Origin: Rhizophagus irregularis
Lineage: Eukaryota > Glomeromycota > Glomeromycetes > Glomerales > Glomeraceae
DNA length: 64,000 nt
NCBI RefSeq assembly: GCF_026210795.1
Contig: NC_089430.1
Location: 2,914,001-2,978,000, forward strand
Direction of reading: 5' to 3'
The notes beneath the pieces were generated by a model. That model saw nothing but the letters and a program-made list of their open reading frames with translations. It had not been told where the DNA came from and searched no databases. Numbering within the stretch: the first letter of the stretch is position 1; the number at the start of each line of letters is the position of its first letter. Shown piece by piece: positions 38,000 through 49,308 of the stretch. The position numbers were made by a program, and so were the translations under genes.

Positions 38000-38293
38000 T
38001 ATATATTATTTTATAAGTCTTTTATTTACATTTTTTTTTTTATAGCTTTGGCTGTATAAAAACTAAAAAACCAATGAATTTGTATAACTTTTTTATTTTT
38101 TTCATTATTTCCTATATTAATGTCTATTTTTCAAGAACTTTTAATATATTGATCATTATAATATGATTAATAAATTTATATTAGTGTATACTAATTGGTA
38201 TTTGTGATGTTTTTTAATGAACATATAGTTTTTTTTATTAATTTAATATAAAAAATACATTAATATTAATAGTTTATTTTTTTTGTATTTTTT

Positions 38294-38620
38294 GTAGAAA
38301 TGCCGGTTAGATGAACTGTATTTTAAGAACGCAATGCCTATAGATACAGTTGTATTTTCAAATGAAATTGTAAATGAAGTATTATCAAAACTGGAGATTG
38401 AATAAAAACCAGTTGACAAAAATTTTCAAAATTATACATCTTCAGGTAATGCAATACTTATAAACACATATAACTTTTTATAAATAAATCAGATATTAAA
38501 TAAGAGCTCTTTAATAAAGATTCTCAGAATTGTGCTTCATCAGATGATATAAAGCCCATAGATACATTTGTCCCTTCAAATGAAATTGAAAATGTGGAAT
38601 TAAAAATCAAATATTAAGAA
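38294..38620 (+). pseudogene. Degenerate coding remnant, copy B
   Basis: Two short plus-strand frames contain related motifs, MPIDTVVFSNEIVNEVL (about 38331-38400) and KPIDTFVPSNEIENVEL (about 38550-38605), the second preceded by NCASSDD. They are separated by stops and look like decayed repeated exons of one protein. Function unknown. Confidence 0.4.
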
Positions 38621-39769
38621 TCTGAAAATTCTGAAAATTCTGAAGATTTGAAATTAAAAGAAATTTAAAAAGAAAAAAACAAGTAGAAAAAAATAAAAAA
38701 TAACTTAATTTCAACATATTTTTATATGCAAAATTATGTTCAAATTGTAAAAAAAGTTAATTTTTCTTTGATCAAAAGAAAATCATGCATTTTAAGTCCT
38801 GTTGTAATTTTAAGAAATGTTAGATAGAAGAACGAGAATTGACAATAATGATAGAGGTAGTAAACTATAAATGAAACATTTATTAATATTTGTTTATTTT
38901 CTTTTATAAGTTTTGTATGGTCATTTTTCTTTTACATGGGTTTTCAGAAACATTTCAAAGGTAAAAGTCCTTTGATTTTTTTTATTTTTTGAATGAAATA
39001 TTAATAATTAATATTTCATTCTTCTTTTTTTAGGTTCCAGGCATAGGTTTTTTTGGGACATTTCAAAAGTAAAGTAAATGAGGATTTCAGGCAAGTTTTC
39101 TTTGCATTTTTTAATGAAACATTATTTTATTAATATTTCATTTTTATTTTGTAGGTTCTTGGATGACTCTTTACGTAAAATTTCATTGGATAACTTTTTT
39201 ATTTTATTTTATTAATTTTATACATAGTTTACATTAGATAGTTACAGTAATAGTGATAAATACAATTATACAATTTGTAAATACAGTAATTAAATAATAT
39301 TAATAAAACGTAATGCTTTATATAAAATTATATTAATTTACACGTTTTTCTATACTTAAAATATGTTGTTAAATAGTGTTGTTGCTATATGCCATTGCTC
39401 AACACCTAAATTGAGTTGTACGACGTATTTTTAAATGCCATCAGTTGAGGTTTGTAACACTTTTTGGCCTGATGTCTGTCAACATATTCAACGCCCTAAA
39501 ATTTCCTGATATAATCATTTTAAAGTGATATATTTTCGAAATTTAGTTTAAAAACCTGAACAAGTACATGAAAAACAAAAAAATACTTTACTATTTAGTA
39601 ATCAAACAAATTTTACACTTTGTTTTGCATGATTAACTGAGATGTTAAAGCAGCTGAAAAAGAACAAAAAAATATTATTAATTATTGTAATTTCTCCTCT
39701 ACTAACAGATGATACTTCTTTTCAACAATCACAAATAAATAGAATTTTAATTACGATTATCTATCAAAA

Positions 39770-39957
39770 AAAAATAATCAATCATTTCCTTTTATTCTAC
39801 TAGCAAATGGATCTCCTACACATTCCCACTTTTTAAAAATTCTACAGACTTTGTTAACAGTAGCTTCACTAATATACATCTTTTAGCAAATTCTTTCTGT
39901 GTAAAACCTTCAGCCTGACAGTAAATAATTCGCCATCTTAATTAAACTTTTTTCCAT
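39770..39957 (-). pseudogene. HTH transposase N-terminus remnant, copy B
   Basis: Counterpart of 26090-26286: the same helix-turn-helix codons (CQAEGFTQKEFAKR) and the same frame break, with an extra 11-bp deletion near the start. Not functional. Confidence 0.5.
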
Positions 39958-40463
39958 TTCAATCTAAAATTATTTTAGTAAGTTTTAATGTTAATATAAT
40001 TTGATTTGAAAGAATATTCGTTATTACTTATTTAAAGGAAAAAAACCAGTCTAAAAACTTATATGAAATTCGCAAATTTTTTATATAGTGAAGATCGCAC
40101 CATTTTGCAAAACGGCGATAAAAAGAAACGAAAAGAAATCAACCCACTTCACTATACTACAATTGTTATAATAGCAATATTAATTTTTAATAAAGATGGT
40201 ATTTATAGTTAGAGCTTTATAGAACATAAAAATACTGTCTGTAACAAGAATACTGAAGCTTAGTATTTATTTAAAATGAAAGAATCAGAAGCAATTAATA
40301 ATTCATGGAAAAGAAAAGAATTATGCTTTAAGAAAAAAAATCAGCATTATGTCTTACTAGCCTCTACTTTTAAAAAGTGGATTATACTTTTGAGATACAA
40401 TTATGATCTTCTAATTCTACTTTGAGTATTGATAAGAAGCAAAATTATGTTTCAAAATATATT

Positions 40464-40988
40464 TCAGTAATTTTGAAACACATCAGAGCTTTTTACGCCT
40501 ATATCTTTGTAATTATACAAAAATTTTAGCGGTTCATAATGATAAGACATGTACAATTTACCACTACCACCCAAGTATATCATTGCATTAGTGTCTTCTA
40601 AACCAATACAAACAATTAAGGTCTCCCCATATTCTTTTAACTCTTCTCCATAAATATAAGTTGGTATTGATCCAAAGAGATTAAATCCTCGCACATAACC
40701 ATCTTTATCAACATCTAATGGAATATAAGCACAAGGATACTTCGCACAAAGTTCCTCAATTTTTGATTCCTTTTCATCATCCGACTCTAGTGATTCAAGT
40801 TCAAGCTGACGAAATTGGTTAAGTACCTCAATAGTACGTTTACAAAACCTGTCAGCATCGTTTTCTTTTCTCCAAAAATTATCAGTATACGCTCGTGGAG
40901 CTGGTGGCAGATCAGTGAACAAATCATTTTTAGATTTATCACTATTGGGCTTGGGATGTGTTTCTGGCTTTGGATGTGTCTGTCCCAT
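40464..40988 (-). CDS. Hypothetical protein, 174 aa (copy B paralogue)
   Basis: Single-exon ORF, same length and start as the copy A gene; 170 of 174 residues identical. It carries the MGQTHPKPE N-terminus, the acidic central helix and the DVDKDGYV segment. The C-terminal half has the aromatic-rich LYMSYHYEPLKFLYNYKDIG. Four of the five nucleotide differences from copy A change an amino acid, so the near identity reflects recency or gene conversion as much as constraint. No family recognised; no signal peptide or membrane span. Confidence 0.65.
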   Translation of the reverse strand: MGQTHPKPETHPKPNSDKSKNDLFTDLPPAPRAYTDNFWRKENDADRFCKRTIEVLNQFRQLELESLESDDEKESKIEELCAKYPCAYIPLDVDKDGYVRGFNLFGSIPTYIYGEELKEYGETLIVCIGLEDTNAMIYLGGSGKLYMSYHYEPLKFLYNYKDIGVKSSDVFQNY

Positions 40989-41819
40989 TTTTTTTGTGAA
41001 GAGACTTTTCTAGTCAAAATGATATTACCGTTTAAAATTATAAATATAGTCATTTACTCATTGTTGTCTAAAGTAAGTAGTAAATCTTTTATTCCGTTTT
41101 TGGCAGTGTATTTTGCATAAGTAATAATATTTCGTGGTACGTCATTATATCACAGGAACATTCTTGAACATAACGATTTTAGATCAAGTTAACGTAATTT
41201 TCCCTTCCAAAATCGATTTAGATCCGCTACAAATCATATAAAAAGGTGAGGCTCTGGTTGGTGAATTCTTTATCTATTTTATATAATAAAATAAAAATAG
41301 TATTACCTCCATTTTTTTTTTACTTTTTTTTACTTATTTTTTTCTGAAACTAGAGGAAGTAAACTCAATTTGTCACCACCACTTGGTCTGTACATGAATA
41401 GATTTGAGAAAAGTTCACTTTTTCAGAGATTAGCCACCACTTGGCTTGGCTGCACGAAGTCTGTCAGGAACTCTTGTAAAAAAATTTAAAGAATATCGAT
41501 ATTTACAGTATATGTCCTTACATATATCAGTATATTTTATTTTTTATTTTTATTTTTCAAAGTTAACAAAGTAACTGTGAAAATTACAAACTCAGTTTGA
41601 ATGATATCAAAAAGATAAGTCATGTGAGTTCACTGACAATCATAAATCACGAAGTTCAGCTTATTTTTTGCGCATAATTTTCATGCAACAAAAATAAACA
41701 TTTTCACGTCATTTTTTTAATCAAATAGTTACTCCAAAAGTTATACTTTTTTCAATATGGAACTTACAGACGGTTATACGATATTGAGTATGATATATAC
41801 TTCTGGTGTTGTGTAGTAT

Positions 41820-41935
41820 AATTGACAAAAATCTATACAGTGTTTTTATCTATACCTTATAATTTTTTATCTATACAGTATAATTTTTATTTATGCAGTA
41901 TAGTTTTTATCTATACAGTACACTATATTATACAA
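41820..41935. repeat. Tandem repeat of about 25 bp (TTTTTATCTATACAGTATAA type)
   Basis: Four to five imperfect units based on TATCTATACAGTATAATTTT. Each contains a short dyad, and the array ends in TATATTATAC. Noncoding. Confidence 0.7.
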
Positions 41936-44900
41936 CATCGGAGGTATATTATCACCCAAAGTATGAAAGTTAAATATGGATAATCTTATCATTTTTTTTG
42001 CAGATCTAACACGTAACTTTTTGTCTTTCTGTTTTAAATAGATACATAAGTATTTCAAACAAAAATTATCTGAATGGAATATTACTGGGTTCCTCAATGA
42101 ATGTGACATAAAAGAGTTTAGAAAAAAGATAAAACATTATTATTTCATCATTTGAGAGTATTGCAAATAACAATGAAGAGGAAGAATGAAGACACAACAA
42201 CTGATTGATAGCTACAGACAGGCAAGTATAAAGTTTTTATGTGATTGGAATGCAGAAAATAAGTGTTGTGATAGGGACCTTTGAGCTCTCCTATCATTCA
42301 AGTCTTTGAACTGAGCACAAAGCTAGTATTATGGGCACAAATGACCTTCAAGTTTGCCTGTAATTAAGTTTGGTGGAATGGAAATCAGGCGGAATGAATG
42401 AAAATATTATATTTTTAAAGATAATATATATTAATGCTAAATCTTCTATTTAAGGGACCAGATACTGATGTAGCAAAGAATTGGGAGAAGGAGTATCCAA
42501 CCAGACCTTTGATTTATATCAATCAACTGATATACAATGGAAGGTCTAACAATATGGGATTACTTAGAATTCACCTAAAAGGATTACATTCTACCTTTGA
42601 TAGCCAAAAATTTGGATGTTGTTTTCTGATCAGAATATTGGTGACATTTATACAAAAAGATATCTAAAAACACAATTGTGGTCAAAAATAAAAAAAAATT
42701 AACTGCTATTGAAAAAGTTACATTATGATCTAGTATATTTAGGATAATTGATTTATTTGCACATATGATGAAAAAGTGGTTTTCTGTTGAAAATAGAAAG
42801 TTTATATAAGTCTATAATATAAATTTTTGAATTAACCAATAAAGAAAGCTTATTTATTATAATAATGTAAGTATTATTAATTTAAATTTAGCTTATACAT
42901 ATGCATATTAATTAATTAATCATTTTTTTTACAGATAGTAATATACAAATTTTGTATTAAAAAGCATATTGATTCTGATAAAAACAGTTACTTATACAAA
43001 TATATTTTAAATTATTAGTGATTTATTTTGATTTATATATTAATGATTTTTTACTATAGAAGTAAAAACAGTAATATGTTGGACTTTATATACATACTAT
43101 AGAAATTGATGTGATTTTAAAACCTGTTCATATATTATTGAAAGGTTAAGGAATAATTTTATAGTATAACAAAAATGGTAGGTATAATAAGATTTGCTTA
43201 CTTTATAATTCCATTTTTATGAGTTATTCTAAAGTTCAAAAGTTTTATTTATAAAGAGAAATTATTAAATAATGATATATATAAAGGGGTGAATTATTCT
43301 ATTCATTAAGCAAGAGTGCAGAATATAGAAGATGATGTATATTTTTTAATAATATCAAGAGTTGATATTGAAAAATAGGAGTTTTTTGCAAAACTTACAG
43401 AAGTAAAAGCAATTAAGTAGTAATCATTTCCATTTTGCTGAATTAACTAGTTTATTTTTAAATGATTTATTTAATTTTAATTTTACTAATAAATAGATTA
43501 AAGAAATCAATGTACCTTTTTTACAGTTTTTTGGTATATTTGATTAGATGTTAGTTGAAAATTTAGTTAAAAGTTTCTATATTATCTTCTCTGAATTAAA
43601 ATTTGAGTTGCTTATAAAGTTTCAACATATCAAAAAACTGAAGTCTTCTATAATTATTATAAAGTTTATTATAGTAAATTTACAATTCTATTTATTCAAC
43701 ATTAGAAATATTTGATTAATTCATTTTTATATTTTATATAAAATATATACAAGAAAATAAATGAAATCATGAAAACCAAAAAAAGTATTAGTAATGCATT
43801 TAACAATATTTTTAATAGTAATGATCTTGATACAAATAAACTTACCAAAATGCATTACAATTTAAAAAAAAAAAAATAATAAATACAAATAAACTCATCT
43901 ATTATAAATCTGAGCTTATTTATAAATTATAGTAATATTAAAAATTATGAGAGAAATAATCAGTAATATGGTGCAGATATCCTGGTATTTTAGATAGATA
44001 AAAAAAAATTATATTTTATTAATTAAGTATAAAAGAATTGTATTTTATAAAAAACATTTATTCTATAAAAAGAATTTTTTTATTATTTTATTTTATTTTT
44101 ATTTATATTATTATATATTATTTTGATAGTTCTGTTAAAATTTTTATTTTTATTATATAATAGGTAGTATAGTAATATCATATAAAATTTTAAAAGTAAA
44201 TTTAAAATATGTATATATATATTTCAGAAGGAAAGGATTTTAAGTAATAATTCCTATTAGGAGAATAATTATTTAAATAATTACTATCTATATAAATTAA
44301 AGCTCTACATAAGTCAGCTTACGAGTCAAAAGTACTTTAAAAATATATTAGCTTGCAAGCCAACTTGTGAGCCAATATATTTTTAAAGTACTTTCCCTAT
44401 AAAAAATATTTTTGCTAAAATATACTTAAAATAAACTTAAAATTTTATTTTATACTTAAAATATACTGAAATAGGCAAAAATTAAATATCATTTAAGTAT
44501 AATTTAAATATATAATAATATACTTAAAATATTCTTATTTTAAATATCCTTAAAATATACTGGAAATGGGTAAAATTTAAATGTAAATTAAATATATTTT
44601 AAGTATATATTAAATACAATTTAATTCAAATTTTGTGAAAATTCAATTTTCAGTATATTTTAAGTATAAAATAAAAAAATTAAGTATATTTTGAAGAAAA
44701 TTAAATATTTTAAATATATTTTAAGTAAAATTTTTTTTTATAAAGTTTTGGCTCGCAAGCTGGCTTATATAAAATTTTAATATAAATGAATAAAAAAATT
44801 ATTTTTATCTATTCCAATAAATATTTTAAATGTTTGAACTTTTTTTATAATGAAAAGATAAAATAATTATTAGTTTCATGAAATTTTCAAGATTTCTTGT

Positions 44901-45246
44901 TTGAAAAATAAATAATTTATATAAAGATAAGTAAATAATTTATTATTTCCTGAATGATGAAAGTTTGATGAATAAGTGTATTTTTGATGATTTGATAAAA
45001 AGTTTTATATTTATTTTTCCATTAATAGAAAAATATTAATGGAAATTTTAATTTAACTTTATGCAAAATAATATTTTTTTTTTTATAAAATTTATTTTTA
45101 TTTTGATTTCATGAAATTTATTTAAGTTAAATTTATTGATATTTGAAATTTTACTATGAGTTATTATAGTAAATAAAATTTTCTTCTCTTTAAAAAATTA
45201 TATACAATTGCTTCAGCTTATTAAGATATTTGCCAATGAGAAGTAC
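41936..45246. other. AT-rich repeat-poor spacer, no gene
   Basis: 3.3 kb with no convincing gene. A 77-codon ORF at 42434-42667 has mixed composition but no recognisable motif and no neighbours; it may be a fragment. One inverted-repeat element lies at 44309-44770. The rest is very AT-rich. Confidence 0.55.
44309..44770. mobile_element. Inverted-repeat element with ATAAGYCAGCTTRCGAG ends
   Basis: Diverged inverted ends (ATAAGTCAGCTTACGAG and ATAAGCCAGCTTGCGAG, then CAAAA and CTTTA) bound 460 bp. A second internal palindrome, AAAGTACTTTAAAAATATATT against its inverse, sits at 44330-44395, and the remainder is AAATATACTTAAAAT-like subrepeats. Noncoding MITE of unknown superfamily. Confidence 0.6.
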
Positions 45247-45248
45247 TA

Positions 45249-47499
45249 CAGTCAAAGCTCGTTATAGTGAACCCTTGCCTGGGCCTAGACTTTTTGTTTA
45301 CTATAACGAATATTTACAAAATCGAAAGTTCTCTTTATAGTAAACTTTATATTAGCACAAAAAAAGTTTCTTTTAACAAAAGTTTTTTGAATTTTATTAT
45401 CAACAATTATGTATTTACATATTTCAAGTATTTAACATAAGTTCATATAACTATCTAATGTAAACTGCTTTACATTATCTTGAATTTTTTTGTTAATTTT
45501 TGATTTTAAAATATTAAGAGATTTCAATTCTGTGTAATTAATTGTAATATCATCGGGTGGATTTTTAAAATAAAGAATTACTTTTTCTAAACTATTCAAA
45601 GCCTCTTTATTAGTAATAATATTTATTTCGGATTCTTCATCCTCTTCTGTATTATTATTTTCAGGATTTGAAATTACCGCATCTATAATTTCTTTATCTG
45701 ATAATGATTCTATTGGAATCTCGTCATCAATACAAATAAACTCCTTAGCTGTAATAGGATCTTGTAAATTTAATTCATTAATAATGTCTTGTAATTCTAA
45801 AGTAATTTCCTTGATATCGTCATCAATAGTATTTTGGTCAAAATCGTCTTCTAAATTTGGTAAAATACACATTTTTCTCCAGCAATTTTTAATTGTACTT
45901 GATTTTACTATTTTCCATGCCTCACTTGCAAATGTTATAGCATCAAGAATATCAATTGGTGTTATATCCGAACTATTTTCTTGAGCCATATCATATGCCT
46001 CCACCCTATTTGCGACCAAAAGTTTTCTATACTGGGCCTAAAAAATATTTAGATAATAAGATATTAAATTATAACAAATAATATTAATAATTAGTGTATT
46101 TATTCTTACTTTAAAACTGTTGATAATACCAGCATCTAAAGGTTGCAAGTGAGAAGTTGTATTTGGAGGAAGAAAATGTACTTTAATATTCGATAATTGT
46201 ATAGTTTCATCAATTAAATGTGTGGGTGCATTATCCGCTAATAATAAAATATTGCGATTTTGTCGTCTCATTAATTGATTAAGTTTATTAAGATAATCAC
46301 GCCATACTGATACTTGCATCCAAGCTGTACGGTTCCAATAATACCAAACGGGTAAATCATCCTTTTTAATTCCCTTTAAAACACGCGAGTCTCGCCACTG
46401 CGTATTACTAATGCAGGTAACTTATGACTACCATCAGCATTACAGGTTAAAACAATTGTAATCCGATTTTTTGATTTTTTAGTGCCAGAAATATAATGAT
46501 CTGAAAGTGTCTTGGATGGTTCTAAATTCCAAAATAAAGCTAAAAAATACAAAATTATTACAATTAATAATGATAATAATAATGATATTTTGTGTAACTC
46601 CAATTGTATTTACCTGTTTCATCAACATTATAGACGTTACGAAGATCATATTGTTCAATAATTTCTTGCAAAGCCACACGTTCTTCTTCTAATGTTTCTA
46701 ATGGTGCACTGTTCGCTTCACCAGCTTTAATAAATTGTTTTATATTATAACGCTTTTTAAACTTTGATAACCACCCATCTGAAGCAGTAAAAGTTGTTGT
46801 TTGTAATTGAGTCGCAAAATTTAAAGCTTTAGCCTTTAATATGTCACCTGTAATTGTTAAATTTGAAGCTAATGCTTGCTGCATCCATAAATATAATACA
46901 GATTCAATTTCTGGAAATTTTGCACCTCTATCCCTTTTTTGATTACTTAATTCTTTATTTGCAATATCAATACACAGCCATTTTTCCTTTTCTTTTAGTA
47001 TTCTAGAAACTTGCGGTTTTGATATATCATATTTTTTAGTAAGATCATTTTGATTATATGATGGATTATCCCTTTTCCACTCACATAATTCTTTTTTTTG
47101 CACAAACGACAAACTTTTTCTTTTACTAGCTTTTTTTACTTCTTTTCCTTTGCCTTTTCCAACGGGTGGCATTTTCAAGAACAACGAAAAAAAGTTGTAT
47201 CACAATAATAGGCGTTTATCATTAAAAAAAAAGGAAATTAAACTAACTACATGTGTTTAAAAATGATTCGCAAATGCAAATCTAATGATTTCACGTGATA
47301 TTTACTATAACGAGAATATATTTATAATATACGTTCTATAGTAAAATTCTAAAAAAGTTTACTATATCTAATATCGAGATTTTATTAGTAAGTTTACTAT
47401 AACGAACAAGATTTATTAGTAAGTGAACCGGGGGAATAAAAAAAGTTTATTATAAGCCAAATTTACTATAACGAGCTTTACTATAATGAGTGTTGACTG
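45249..47499 (-). mobile_element. pogo/Tigger-type transposon (2.25 kb)
   Basis: Ends are CAGTCAAAGCTCGTTATAG and, inverted, CAGTCAACACTCATTATAG, with further subterminal repeats of ACTATAACGA; TA flanks both sides (45247-45248, 47500-47501). CAGT ends, TA target and a CENP-B/DDE_1 transposase identify the pogo branch of Tc1/mariner. It lies outside the duplicated segments. Confidence 0.9.
45432..47172 (-). pseudogene. pogo/Tigger (CENP-B-like) transposase, one frameshift
   Basis: Exons 47172-46614, 46539-46110 and 46037-45432; about 530 aa. Domains: basic N-terminus, a CENP-B/psq helix-turn-helix (KKYDISKPQVSRIL), a Tc5/CENP-B second DNA-binding domain (YLWMQQALASN, ASDGWLSKFKKRY), then DDE_1 with NVDET (Asp 1, spanning intron 1), LLADNAPTH (Asp 2) and LQPLDAGI (Asp 3), and an acidic tail. 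Both introns close in frame. The only lesion is near 46383, where CGCG stands in place of CG, throwing the frame off by two bases before KGIKKDDLPVWYY. All three catalytic Asp codons survive. Either recently inactivated or a sequence error. Confidence 0.85.
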
Positions 47500-48278
47500 T
47501 ATATCACATAATATGTACCTATTATGATCCACTTTTATTTAATAAATTATTGAGATATTAAATTTTGTTCATGGAAATAATTATAGAAAAAGAATTTAAA
47601 TTTATTTTTATTTAGTAAATTATTGAAAAATTAATTTTATTTATAAAGATATTTATTGAAAAGAATTATAGTTCAAAGATTAGATAAAAATTAACTGAAG
47701 TTTATAAATATCTATTGAAAGATCATGTTTAATATTAACTCAGTAATATTTAGTTTAGAAATTTATTTTTCAAAATAAGTAAAAATATGGCAGATTTTTA
47801 TTATATTAAACCAAGCAAGAATTATTGAAGATGCATTAGATCTAAATTGTAAATATTTGTTGTGATTGCATAAGTATACTTTTTATTGCATATTGTGTAG
47901 CAAAATTTAAAAAAATTAATAGTTGCAGTTTCGTTTAACTAATTATTTAGCAGTTAGATTAGATAAATTATTATTAAAAATATATTATTAATAAATTAAA
48001 ATATAATATTATTATTTACAATACATTCTACTTATATTGCAAGAAGCTTTGCAGTTAATTTTAAATTAACTTCATAAGTAACATTATGTGGTTTTGAATA
48101 TTTTCTGAAATCTGCTGGCTAACTAATAACTTTCACTTTAGGTTTAATTTTAGAACAGATAACTGGTTATAGAATTTAATAATTTATTTGATGTAATATT
48201 TGGCCAAACTTTTATCCAATATTATAAAACTAATCGATATTAATTTATTTTTAAACAACTCATAAAGATACTTAATTT

Positions 48279-48562
48279 CACTGGTCAAAAACTAATATAT
48301 TAGGTAGCAGATATGTACCTAATATGTGTAGTATTAATGCTGAAAATCGGGTACCTGATATGTGTAAGATATGTGTAAATATATATATCATATACATATC
48401 AGATACCGATATGTATATGATATGTAAATGATATGTAGACGATATATATATTTACACATATCTTACACATGTCGGGTATCCGATTTTCAGCATTAATACT
48501 ACACATATCAGGTACATATCTGATACATATCTGCTACCCGATATATTAGTTTTTGACCAGTA
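48279..48562. mobile_element. CACTG-ended foldback element, copy 2 (284 bp)
   Basis: It begins CACTGGTCAAAAACTAATA and ends with its inverse (the last base is mutated, CCAGTA). Arms are complementary nearly to the centre and made of ATATGTGTA/TACACATAT repeats. TTT flanks both sides (48276-48278, 48563-48565). Same family architecture as 16491-16768 but a diverged sequence. Confidence 0.75.
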
Positions 48563-49089
48563 TTTCACTTTCAACTATTTTTATACACTTTAAAAGAAGA
48601 AGGATAGAAATAAAGTCATTTTTTTGTGAAGATAATTTTCTTTTATTTTTTTCCATTTTACATTTTTTATTTCTTTTTTTAGTATATTTATTAGATTTTA
48701 TTATATTATGTATTTTTAGAACTTACTTAAGGAGTTTAGAAATTGCTTTTGATTTAAAAAAGCTATTAGTATCTAGTTTTTCTATTTATACATCTGGATA
48801 TTTAATAGTAAATAATAAGTTTTATTTCAATATACAATCCTTTCACAATAAATAGGGTCTTTTCAATTACAACTTTAGAGATTATTTGTAAATATAAGAT
48901 CTTCTTCTTTAATAGCTGATTGGTTTTAATTTAATTGTGTATTTATCAGATTTTATAACTTAATTAGAGAAAGTTGTCTGAAACCTGTTCTCTTTAGAAG
49001 TTTAGAGGAAAGACAATTTAGATTGATTACAATTTTCTTTTTTTTATCAATTATAAAAATCTTTTTTTTCTTTTTAATACTTTATGTAA

Positions 49090-49308
49090 AAAGATGGGTA
49101 TTTGACATTAAAATAAACTATTACAAATGAACTTTACCCTTTTAGCAAAAACTCTATCTGACAATGATTATATGTAGTGCTTTTTGCATGACAAGTGGTT
49201 TTGAAGTTAATGGTATTAGATATTAGTTTGAAGTTTTATTTTATTTTTGTATTTTGGCTTTATCAATTTATTTAATAAACTTTCAAATACATTGCAATAA
49301 AAAAAAAA
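49090..49308 (+). repeat. Retroposon-like 3' end with poly(A) tail (copy 2)
   Basis: Homologous to 11740-11977 with the same order of motifs and ending TTTAATAAAC, 19 nt, then an A run. The two copies are in the same orientation about 37 kb apart and are the only members seen here. Confidence 0.45.

Larger units (their letters stand above)
36334..41795. repeat. Segmental duplication copy B
   Basis: Direct-orientation partner of 13809-28115. It lacks the copy A insertions at 14346, 17464, 19509 and 24379, and has two insertions of its own (36945-37558 and 37845-37999). It contains degenerate coding remnants, the helix-turn-helix transposase remnant and the second 174-aa ORF. Identity is highest around that ORF and falls away at both ends. 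Confidence 0.85.

Noticed and set aside
42434-42667. 77-codon plus ORF with mixed composition
   Set aside because: No recognised motif, no intron signals and isolated in AT-rich DNA; too short to support as a gene.
46564-46692. Plus-strand and alternative-frame ORFs across the pogo intron
   Set aside because: They span a GT-AG intron that closes the VDET catalytic motif in frame, so they are read-through artefacts.
48553-48855. 100-codon ORF
   Set aside because: Begins in the foldback element and runs into low-complexity sequence.
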